Positions 1-6,404 of a stretch of DNA of 19,398 nt are shown piece after piece (positions within the stretch are counted from its first letter, which is position 1; each line of letters starts with the position of its first letter). Where the stretch lies: positions 1 to 19,398 of the forward strand of contig CAKUSI010000038.1 of NCBI GenBank assembly GCA_934678955.1, read 5' to 3'. Made by a program: the position numbers and the translations under genes. The notes under the pieces were generated by a model. It was given only the letters and a program-made list of their open reading frames with translations. It did not search any database and was not told the origin of the DNA. The DNA comes from an uncultured Austwickia sp. Its GTDB lineage: Bacteria > Actinomycetota > Actinomycetes > Actinomycetales > Dermatophilaceae.

Positions 1-386
1 CCGACCGGGCGGGCCCACGCCTGTTCGTCCAGATGCTGGACGCCGTCGACCCACGACCCGACCACCTCGTCGAGGCGGGCGAGGGCGTCCGTGGCGGTGG
101 TGGGGTAGTCGTAGGACTGGTAGTCGACCGGTGGCCCGCCGAAGTGGGACGCCACCCGGGCGCCGAACACGCCCACGAGCAGGTGGCCGAAGCGCCACGC
201 GATCGTCGTGACCGGGGCGGGTTGCGGCTCGGGGTATGCCCAGTCGATGCCGCCGGGACGGATGCTCCAGGAGTTCGGGGCGGGCTCCCAGAGGTACTCC
301 TCGTCGGTGAGGCCGTCCAGGCGCGGGCGCGCCTGTTGCTGCCAGTGCCAGGTGAACTGTTCGAGGATGCGGGCGTTCCAGTCCAT
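1..386 (-). CDS. DinB-family protein, partial (3' end outside window)
   Basis: An open minus-strand frame runs from ATG at 386 to the left edge without a stop, giving about 128 residues. It starts MDWNARILEQFTWHWQQQ and continues with LDGLTDEEYLWEP, a stretch ending SWSIRPGG, then TTIAWRFGHLLVGVFGARV. This pattern of amphipathic helices, with W..P near residue 40 and a conserved WR.GHL, is typical of DinB/YfiT-like four-helix proteins. Members are often metal-binding thiol-dependent enzymes or stress proteins; the substrate here cannot be inferred. The C-terminal part is missing because the window ends. It lies head-to-tail before the DUF488 gene on the same strand (63 bases apart) and shows no link to the peptide clusters. 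Family call is fairly secure; function is unknown. Confidence 0.75.
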   Translation of the reverse strand, partial: MDWNARILEQFTWHWQQQARPRLDGLTDEEYLWEPAPNSWSIRPGGIDWAYPEPQPAPVTTIAWRFGHLLVGVFGARVASHFGGPPVDYQSYDYPTTATDALARLDEVVGSWVDGVQHLDEQAWARPV

Positions 387-449
387 GGGCCCATCCTGCT
401 CCCGTCCGCGGAGGGGCGCCAGAGGGGGCGGGCCAGGCTGATGCGCGGG

Positions 450-989
450 TCAGGCCGGGTAGGTGACCACGCCCGCGGCGTCCACGTGCGGGGTCGCGCC
501 CCAGGCGCCGAGCTCGTGCAGGCGGGGTTCGGCGCCGGTCATCAGGTGCCACACACGCCAGCCGCGTGCGGTGAGCGTGGTCGCGATCAGGGAGCGGTGG
601 CAGCGCCACGGTATCGGCTCGCCGCAGAGGATGGCCACGCGCTTGCGTCCGGCGAGGGTGGTGAGCCGGTCGAGGCCCTCGGCGAACTCGGGCAGCAGGG
701 TGTGGTCGGCGTAGTTGTGGAAGCTCTGGTTCTGCCAGCCCGCGTTGACGGCGGGGTCGATCGGCTGGCGCGGGCGGCGCCCGGCCAGTTCGGGGATGTG
801 GAGGTAGTCGATCCCGGCCTCGCCCAGCCAACCCGGGAGGGCGTCCCGGCTGAACTGGGGGCTGCGCCGCGACCCGGGCTGGGCGCGCACATCGGCCACC
901 ACCTCGACGTCACCCCTCGCGAGGGTCTCGAGGAACACCGGTTCGGGGCACGTCCAGTGCCCGATCGTCCAGATGTCGCGCGATTCCAT
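450..989 (-). CDS. DUF488 family protein
   Basis: A protein of 179 residues from ATG 989 (MESRDIWTIGHW). The frame extends 13 codons further up to 1028, but the start at 989 begins right at the family's characteristic TIGHW/TIGHS motif and has a G-rich stretch just before it. Visible DUF488 hallmarks are an N-terminal IWTIGH, VADVRAQPGS near residue 35, and a late LCGEPIPWRCHRSLIA motif that matches the family's C-E-x-P...CHR signature. The family is widespread and its biochemical function is not established. It is divergent from the response regulator gene at 1072, with 82 bases between them, so that gap holds the promoters of both. There is no sign that it belongs to the RiPP island; it probably marks the island's flank. 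Confidence 0.85.
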   Translation of the reverse strand: MESRDIWTIGHWTCPEPVFLETLARGDVEVVADVRAQPGSRRSPQFSRDALPGWLGEAGIDYLHIPELAGRRPRQPIDPAVNAGWQNQSFHNYADHTLLPEFAEGLDRLTTLAGRKRVAILCGEPIPWRCHRSLIATTLTARGWRVWHLMTGAEPRLHELGAWGATPHVDAAGVVTYPA

Positions 990-1036
990 CCCCCCATCGT
1001 GGCCCAAGGGGCACGAATCACGCCCCACAACGTGTC

Positions 1037-1065
1037 ATGACGTGGGTACCAGCGCGGTCTAGGGT
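1037..1065 (+). promoter_or_regulatory. Predicted promoter of leaderless response-regulator mRNA
   Basis: A -35-like ATGACG (1037-1042) is followed by a 17-base spacer and a -10 box TAGGGT (1060-1065), which fits the actinobacterial TANNNT form. The GTG start codon of the response regulator lies exactly 7 bases after the -10 box, where transcription would be expected to begin, so the mRNA is probably leaderless. An 8-base palindrome GTCATGAC (1034-1041) overlaps the -35 box and could be an operator. Seen in sequence; not experimentally supported. Confidence 0.5.
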
Positions 1066-1071
1066 GGCCAT

Positions 1072-1752
1072 GTGACCACCCCCACGCCTTACCGCATCCT
1101 CATCGCCGACGACGATCCCGACGCACGGTCGGCCTACCGGGCGTTCTTTGCGACCCAACGCGAGTTCGAGTTGGTGGGGGAGGCCCGCAACGGTGTCGAG
1201 GTTGTGGAGGCCTACGTCACGTTGCGCCCTGACGTGGTCCTCATGGACCTGCAGATGCCGGGCATGTCCGGTATCGACGCCACCCGGCGGATCTGCGAGC
1301 GGCACCCGGGGGCCTGCATCGTGGCGATGACGACCTTCGGCACTCGGGAGTACGTCGTCGCAGCTCTGCGTGCCGGGGCCTCCGGCTACCTGGTGAAGGA
1401 CGCGGGTGGGCCGGCACTGCGCAACGCACTGGTGCAGGCACTGGGCGGGCACATGCCCCTGTCAGCCGCCGTGCGGCGTGAACTGGTCGCCACCATCGTG
1501 GACCAGGACCAACCTTCTGAGGCCGACCGGCACGGGCTGGCTCCCCGGGAGATGGAGTTGCTCGGCTGGTTGGCGCACGGCCTGACGAACAAGGAGATCG
1601 CCTCCCGCATGCACGTGTCCGAGGGCACGGTGAAGCAGTACGTCGCCAGGATCTGCGACAAGTTGCAGGTCAACTCGCGCACCCAGGTGCTCGTGCGCTC
1701 GATTCAGCTGGGGCTGGTCAATCCGAGTCAGCTGCCGCCGATCGGAGGGTGA
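1072..1752 (+). CDS. NarL/LuxR-family response regulator 1
   Basis: A protein of 226 residues starting at GTG 1072. The receiver domain (about residues 8-125) has the acidic pocket ADDD (12-15), phosphoacceptor D59 in VVLMDLQMP, MTTFGTREY with the switch Thr, and K in GYLVKD. The C-terminal GerE/LuxR helix-turn-helix begins at LAPREMELLGWLAHGLTNKEIA and ends near SRTQVLVRSIQ. It should be phosphorylated by a HisKA_3-type kinase and bind DNA as a dimer. It converges on the long histidine kinase gene and their 3' ends overlap by 35 bases. It is a clear paralogue of the regulator at 5567. ATG at 1070 is followed directly by a stop, so GTG is the only sensible start. Target genes are inferred only from position: possibly the RiPP operons. 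Confidence 0.92.
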   Translation: MTTPTPYRILIADDDPDARSAYRAFFATQREFELVGEARNGVEVVEAYVTLRPDVVLMDLQMPGMSGIDATRRICERHPGACIVAMTTFGTREYVVAALRAGASGYLVKDAGGPALRNALVQALGGHMPLSAAVRRELVATIVDQDQPSEADRHGLAPREMELLGWLAHGLTNKEIASRMHVSEGTVKQYVARICDKLQVNSRTQVLVRSIQLGLVNPSQLPPIGG

Positions 1753-3964
1753 ACAGCCTGCTCTGCCGGGGGGCGACGGGGTCGGCGTCCGGCGTCCGGG
1801 GCAGGGTGGCGGCGACCACCCAGTGCCCGCCCTCGGGCCCCGCCGTGAAGGTGGCCCCGGTCAGTGCTGCGCGTTCGGACAGGCCGAGCAGGCCGAAGCC
1901 GGTCGAGTCGGCGCTGGGCTGCGGGTGGGGCGGCAACACGCTCGACACCCGCACGTCCAGTGTCGTGTCGGACGGGGTGATAGCCATCGTGACCGGTGAC
2001 CCGGCCGGCGCGTAGCGCAGGATGTTGGTGGTCGCCTCCCGCAGGATGCGGCTCACCGTGCGCTGGGTCGTCGGGTCCGCCGTGTCCGCGCCCTCGAGCA
2101 CCCGAAGGTCCACGGGGTGGCCGGCGGCGCGCAGGGTCTCGGCCGTGGCGGTGGCGGCACGACCGGGGGTGGTTCGGGGCTCGGGGTCGGGCGGTGCCTC
2201 CTGACGGGTCAGGTTCACCAGCGTCGCCAAGTCGGCCTGGGCGGCCGCGTTCAGCCGGACCAACCGCAGCCGGGTGGCGGTCAGGGCGTCCGGGTCGTCC
2301 GTCGTGCCGTGGGCCAACAGGACCATCGTCATGAGGCTGAGCTGGTGGGCGACGATGTCGTGCAACTCGCCTGCCAGTTGGGTGCGTTCGGCGGTGCGCG
2401 CCACCTCGAACGCCTGGGTGAGGCGTTCGAACTCCGCGACGTGCTGGGCGCGCACGCGGACGAAGTACCGCACCCCGAAGCCCACGGCCACCCCGAGCGC
2501 CAAGAGGATGACCGAGGCGGCGGCCGACACCGGGTCTCCGCCATCGCGATGCCACCAGGCCACGGCGAGTGCGGACGCAACGGCGACGGCCGCCACGGCC
2601 CGGGGCCAGGCCGCCGCCACCACCGCGACCAAGAACACCCCGACCAGGTTCAGGGGTGAGAACCCGGGGGACGGGGTGAGCAGGGTCACGCAGGCCAGGG
2701 TCGCGGAACCCAGCACCACCACGGCCGCCCCCGGGGACACCGCGGCTACCGCGAGGCCGAGGAAGGCGGCCACCATCACGAGGTCGGACATCACGACGGC
2801 CAGGTCGCCGCCCCAGTCCAGGGTGACGCCCACGAGCCAGGTCCCCGCAGCCGCTGTCGCGGGCATGACGAGGGTGAGCCTGGCTGCGTTGAGGCTGACC
2901 CGGGTCAAGAACGGCCTGCGTGGGGCGTCCGCGGGGGCGGGGCTGGTGTGGCCGCGTTCGGCGACGGACTCCTCAACGAGCCACTGCGTGACCCCATCGA
3001 CCTCCCGGAGTCCGACGCCCACCACCACCTCGTCGCCGGCCGCGGCCAGCCGTAGGTGGACGATCCCGGTCCTCCCATCGTCCCCGAGGCGGTCGGTCGC
3101 TTCCCGCAGGATGCGCAGGAGGGCATCGACGTGGGTGGTCCGGGGAAGAGTGACCGGGTCAGGCACGTCGATCTCGACGGTCCAGCCGTGCCCCACCAGG
3201 TGGTCCTCGACCTCCTCCAGCGCGCTGACCAGGTCGCTGGGAGCATCCCGGTGCTCAGAAGGGGTCCCTCGCAGGGTGGAGACGAGCCGCCGCAGCCGAC
3301 TGAGGCTCGCCCGCGCCCGCGCATCCACCTCGGCCAGCGACGTGGTGCCCGCACCCGTCACCTGCGCGCGTTCCAGTAGGTCGCCCGTGGCGAGGAGGTC
3401 GCCGGCGAGGATGGCGGACAGCTCCCCGGCCAAGGAGTCACGTTCCTCCTGCCGGACGGCGCGTACGCGTTCACCCAGGAGGGTCAGCTCCTGCGAGGAC
3501 TGGATCCTGTGCCGCAACAACCACCGCAGGACCAGCCCTCCCCCGAGGGCGGCCAGGAACAGGGTCGCGAGGAAGTAGGGCTCCGAGCTGCCCGAGGACC
3601 ACCACACGTGACCTGCCCGGATCCCAGCCAGTGCGGTCAGCGCCACGAACGCCACCCGGGGGTGCGCGCGAGCGGCCACCACGATGGTCACGACGAGGAG
3701 GGGGGTGGCTCCGTAGTCACGCCCGGTGAGGATGTCGGAGATCAGCGGGACCAGCGTGAGCAGCACGCCGGGGATGGGATGGAACAGGGTGAGGATCACG
3801 GCCCCGGCGGACACGGCGCTCAGGACGAGGTCGACAGGTTGGTGCCACAGCCAGACGTTGAGGAGGGCGTCCGCGATGACGAACACGATCACCGCAGCCT
3901 GCACGGCTCGCCATGCTCCGCCTTCGTTGCTGGCGGGCCGGCGACCTGGGTTCGGGGTGGTCAT
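1718..3964 (-). CDS. Tandem-module sensor histidine kinase (degenerate half fused to an active half)
   Basis: A protein of 748 residues from ATG 3964 with GGAGGG six bases upstream; an in-frame ATG at 4036 lacks this. Residues about 20-155 hold a cluster of membrane helices, followed by a dimerisation-like helix EERDSLAGELSAILAGDLL (173-191) where the phosphoacceptor His of the ELHD motif is replaced by Ser183. The ATPase-like stretch after it lacks a proper N box and G box. A second membrane block (about 365-500) precedes an intact HisKA_3 motif, AGELHDIVAHQLS with H535, then the N box REATTNILRYAP (642-653) and G box STGFGLLGLSERA (687-699). The protein therefore looks like a duplicated kinase with a dead first module. 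It follows the kinase at 4043-5245 by 78 bases and probably shares its operon. The likely partner is one of the two flanking regulators. Confidence 0.88.
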   Translation of the reverse strand: MTTPNPGRRPASNEGGAWRAVQAAVIVFVIADALLNVWLWHQPVDLVLSAVSAGAVILTLFHPIPGVLLTLVPLISDILTGRDYGATPLLVVTIVVAARAHPRVAFVALTALAGIRAGHVWWSSGSSEPYFLATLFLAALGGGLVLRWLLRHRIQSSQELTLLGERVRAVRQEERDSLAGELSAILAGDLLATGDLLERAQVTGAGTTSLAEVDARARASLSRLRRLVSTLRGTPSEHRDAPSDLVSALEEVEDHLVGHGWTVEIDVPDPVTLPRTTHVDALLRILREATDRLGDDGRTGIVHLRLAAAGDEVVVGVGLREVDGVTQWLVEESVAERGHTSPAPADAPRRPFLTRVSLNAARLTLVMPATAAAGTWLVGVTLDWGGDLAVVMSDLVMVAAFLGLAVAAVSPGAAVVVLGSATLACVTLLTPSPGFSPLNLVGVFLVAVVAAAWPRAVAAVAVASALAVAWWHRDGGDPVSAAASVILLALGVAVGFGVRYFVRVRAQHVAEFERLTQAFEVARTAERTQLAGELHDIVAHQLSLMTMVLLAHGTTDDPDALTATRLRLVRLNAAAQADLATLVNLTRQEAPPDPEPRTTPGRAATATAETLRAAGHPVDLRVLEGADTADPTTQRTVSRILREATTNILRYAPAGSPVTMAITPSDTTLDVRVSSVLPPHPQPSADSTGFGLLGLSERAALTGATFTAGPEGGHWVVAATLPRTPDADPVAPRQSRLFTLRSAAADSD

Positions 3965-4042
3965 GGTGCCCTCCGGGGTGGATGGGGGGTAGACGGATCC
4001 TAGCCCCCCTCCAGCTGGTCGGGTCGGTGTCCGCACCGTGGA

Positions 4043-5245
4043 CTACGTGGTCGGGAGGGCGAGGGAAACCACCCAGTTGTCGCTCTGGATCCCCGCCGAC
4101 AGGGAGCCGCCGGTCAGCGATGCGCGCTCGTGGAGACCGCGCAGCCCCCATCCCAGGCAGGGCGGGCGGGTGCCGGGGGGCACGGGGTTGGTGATGGTCA
4201 GGATGACTTCGTGGTCACGCACACGACCCTGCACCTCGACGCGGCACTTCGGGGGCGCGTGCCGGATCACGTTGTCGGTGGCCTGGCGGATGGTCCGGGT
4301 CAGCGTCCGCTGAACGGTCAGGGACAGGCCGTCGATCGCCGCCGGCAGTTCCATCCGGGTTTCGAAGCCGGCGTCGAGCAGGGCACGCTCGGCCTCGGCG
4401 GCCGCCTCGGTGGGGGGCAACATCTCAGCGAGCTCACGAAGCTCGGTGCCGGAGGCGGCCGTGGCAGGGTCGTCGCGCAACACCTGGACGAGCAGGCGCA
4501 ACTCTGTCAGCGCCTCCCCGGCCGCCTCGTCGACGGTGTCCAGCACACGGCTGAGCTCGTCGGGGTTCTGGGTCCCCCGCGACCCCATGATCTGCAGGGA
4601 CGCGGTGGACAGGTGGTGGGCGACGACGTCGTGCAGCTCGCGGCTCAGGGTGCGCCGCTCGTCAGCGCGGATCCGGAGGTTCTCGCCGGAGAGCCGAGCC
4701 TCGGACAGGGCGGCCCGCTCGCTGCGCTCGCGCAGGAGCAGGCCGACCCAGCCGAAGAGGAGGCCGATGGCCAGGCTCGTGGCGAGCATGGCCACCATCG
4801 CGATCCGTTGGTCACCGGTGTAGAGGACCGCGCGCACGCCCACATAGGCGACCAACGCCACGCTGGCGATGCCCCCCGAACGGCGCGACAGCTGGGACAG
4901 GGCCAGCCCGGTGACGACCGCCAGGAGGAAGGCGTCCAGGCTCGTCGACGTCCAGACCAGGCCGGCCGTCAGCGGGATGGCGGCGACGCCGAGCCCGATG
5001 CGGGGGCGCCACAGGGCGATGATGCCGGCCGTGTAGGCCAGGACGTCCATGGTCACCTGCAGGGGGGTGACCTGTTCCGGGACAGGGTGCGCCAGCGCCA
5101 GTCGTCCGTAGTCGAGCAGGAGGAACGCGAGCAGCGCCGTGGCGACCAGCCGGATCGAATCGATTCCGGTCAGCGCCCTGACGCGCCGCAGCGTGGCGAT
5201 GCCCGCGCTCTCCATGTCGTGGTAGACCGGCACCGAAAGGGACAT
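4043..5245 (-). CDS. Sensor histidine kinase (HisKA_3 type)
   Basis: A protein of 400 residues. I place the start at ATG 5245 because it overlaps the stop of the small secreted peptide gene (TGATG). The longer frame up to 5461 would run through that peptide gene and its leader, and it encodes low-complexity basic sequence. There are four to six hydrophobic segments within residues 30-172, without a large extracellular domain. Then comes a short coiled linker and ERRTLSRELHDVVAHHLSTA with phosphoacceptor H205. The ATPase part has the N box TIRQATDNVIRHAP and G box LGWGLRGLHERASLTGG near the C terminus. The multi-helix sensor type resembles kinases that sense peptides or membrane events. Coupling to the upstream peptide gene suggests the peptide could be its ligand, which is inference. 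The divergent regulator at 5567 is the nearest candidate partner. Confidence 0.9.
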   Translation of the reverse strand: MSLSVPVYHDMESAGIATLRRVRALTGIDSIRLVATALLAFLLLDYGRLALAHPVPEQVTPLQVTMDVLAYTAGIIALWRPRIGLGVAAIPLTAGLVWTSTSLDAFLLAVVTGLALSQLSRRSGGIASVALVAYVGVRAVLYTGDQRIAMVAMLATSLAIGLLFGWVGLLLRERSERAALSEARLSGENLRIRADERRTLSRELHDVVAHHLSTASLQIMGSRGTQNPDELSRVLDTVDEAAGEALTELRLLVQVLRDDPATAASGTELRELAEMLPPTEAAAEAERALLDAGFETRMELPAAIDGLSLTVQRTLTRTIRQATDNVIRHAPPKCRVEVQGRVRDHEVILTITNPVPPGTRPPCLGWGLRGLHERASLTGGSLSAGIQSDNWVVSLALPTT

Positions 5246-5388
5246 CAGCACCAGCCGAACAGCTTGCACCACACGGCGGTCGGCTGCTGCGAGGGCGGGG
5301 TCAAGGAGGCGGCGTCGGCGGGGGTGGCGGGCGCGATTGCGAGCACGATGGTTGCGGTCAGGGCGAGGGCAGCAGTCTTGATGCGCAT
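5245..5388 (-). CDS. Small secreted Cys-pair peptide, candidate signalling peptide
   Basis: A 47-residue ORF from ATG 5388 with AGGAAGGA about 7 bases upstream. It begins MRIKTAALALTATIVLAIAP, a classic Sec signal peptide (basic n-region, hydrophobic core), followed by a signal peptidase I box A24-D25-A26. Cleavage there leaves 21 residues (27-47) containing TPPSQQPT and ending WCKLFGWC, with Cys41 and Cys47 (CX5C, last residue Cys). A disulfide or other cyclisation is plausible. Its stop codon overlaps the start of a multi-helix histidine kinase (TGATG), the arrangement expected for a peptide pheromone and its sensor. Alternative roles are a small bacteriocin or an accessory kinase ligand. 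I recognise no named family. The longer in-frame start at 5454 would put hydrophilic residues before the signal sequence and is unlikely. Confidence 0.72.
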   Translation of the reverse strand: MRIKTAALALTATIVLAIAPATPADAASLTPPSQQPTAVWCKLFGWC

Positions 5389-5444
5389 GGGTGGGTCCTT
5401 CCTCGGGGTTCGTTGTTGAAATGATCGTGACGTCTTCGTGGGGC

Positions 5445-5475
5445 CTGTCACCATTCACCATCAGACAGTCCTGTC
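5445..5475. promoter_or_regulatory. Repeat-rich candidate operator in the divergent peptide/regulator promoter region
   Basis: The 178-base gap between the peptide-kinase operon (-) and response regulator 2 (+) holds a cluster of short repeats. CTGTC (5445-5449) is inverted as GACAG (5464-5468) with 14 bases between them. It is followed after 2 bases by another CTGTC (5471-5475), making a compact GACAG-TC-CTGTC palindrome. Inside lies a tandem 7-base repeat TCACCAT x2 (5448-5461). The arm spacing of about 19 bases is compatible with a dimeric LuxR-type regulator. No convincing -10/-35 pair is visible, as expected for activator-dependent promoters. Binding is inferred. Confidence 0.4.
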
Positions 5476-5566
5476 CGGAGGCGCGGGGGGCGTCTCACCC
5501 GCGGAAGCCCAAGACTGGCCACAAGTGAACTACGGCCCCTTGCCCTTCGGCGGTGGGATGGGTGTC

Positions 5567-6259
5567 ATGACTTCAATCGCCCCCTCGCGCGTCCTGATTG
5601 CAGATGACGACCCCTTGGTTCGTCAGGCGTACCGGTCCTTCTTCTCCGCCCAGGAGGCCTTCTGCCTCGTGGGTGAGGCCCGCAACGGGCAGGACGCCAT
5701 CGACTCCTACGGGGTCCTCAAACCGGCCATCGTGCTCATGGACCTCCAGATGCCCGTCGTGGCGGGCATCGAGGCGACCGAGCGGATCTGTGCGCGCTGG
5801 AGCGACGCCTGCATCGTGGCGCTCACCACCTTCGGGACGCGCGACTATGTGGTCGCCGCGCTGAAGGCCGGCGCGTCCGGCTACCTGCTGAAGGATTCGG
5901 GGGCCGACAATCTCGTGGCAGGGATGCATCAGGCGCTGCGGGGGGACATGCCCCTCTCGGCGTCCGTGCGCCGGCAGCTGGTGAACTCCGTGACCAGTGA
6001 TGCCACAGCGCGCACCCCGGTGGATGTCGGCCTCACCCCGCGGGAGACGGAGTTGCTGGGCTGGCTCACCCAGGGCATGACCAACTACCAGATCGGCCGG
6101 GCCATGTACGTGTCCGAAGGGTCGGTGAAGCAGTACCTGTCCCACATCGGGGACAAGCTGGGGGTGAAGTCGCGCACGCAGATCCTGATCCGCGCCATCC
6201 AGCTCAACATCGTCGACCCGCATGTCGCGCCCGGGGAGACGCGCTCCGCCGTGCGCTGA
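5567..6259 (+). CDS. NarL/LuxR-family response regulator 2
   Basis: A protein of 230 residues from ATG 5567. ATG 5558 is three codons upstream and equally possible; the frame is open to 5438 but that part is not regulator-like. The receiver has ADDD (12-15), phosphoacceptor D59 in IVLMDLQMP, ALTTFGTRDY and GYLLKD. The LuxR-type helix-turn-helix runs from LTPRETELLGWLTQGMTNYQ to SRTQILIRAIQL. It is highly similar by eye to regulator 1 throughout, including the RSFF/RAFF and VSEGxVKQY stretches, so the pair probably arose by duplication. The recognition-helix region differs (YQIGRAMYVSEGSVKQYLSH versus KEIASRMHVSEGTVKQYVAR), so the two may read related but distinct sites. It lies 145 bases before the lanthipeptide synthetase gene on the same strand, which makes it the best candidate cluster activator. 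Confidence 0.92.
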   Translation: MTSIAPSRVLIADDDPLVRQAYRSFFSAQEAFCLVGEARNGQDAIDSYGVLKPAIVLMDLQMPVVAGIEATERICARWSDACIVALTTFGTRDYVVAALKAGASGYLLKDSGADNLVAGMHQALRGDMPLSASVRRQLVNSVTSDATARTPVDVGLTPRETELLGWLTQGMTNYQIGRAMYVSEGSVKQYLSHIGDKLGVKSRTQILIRAIQLNIVDPHVAPGETRSAVR

Positions 6260-6404
6260 TCCGACGTCCTCCGGGCTGCCCGAAAGTGCATGGTCGCACC
6301 GCCGGGCACGGCATTGAATGGGTGTCACGAAGGGGAGGAACCCACCCGAGGAATCGGGCGGCGGCTCTCCCGAACACACCCCCTCGATTCCCCTGGAGGT
6401 CGTC

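Noticed and set aside
3997..4002. TAGGAT -10-like box before the long kinase gene (minus strand)
   Set aside because: It fits TANNNT and lies 33 bases before the start, but no acceptable -35 is found at 16-19 bases; read-through from the peptide operon is simpler.
4130..5419. 429-codon plus-strand frame across the kinase gene
   Set aside because: Shadow frame of the minus-strand kinase; Gly/Gln/Asp-rich without recognisable domain.
5246..5461. N-terminal 72-codon extension of the kinase at 4043
   Set aside because: It runs in another frame through the signal-peptide gene and is Arg/Pro-rich; the coupled ATG at 5245 fits better.
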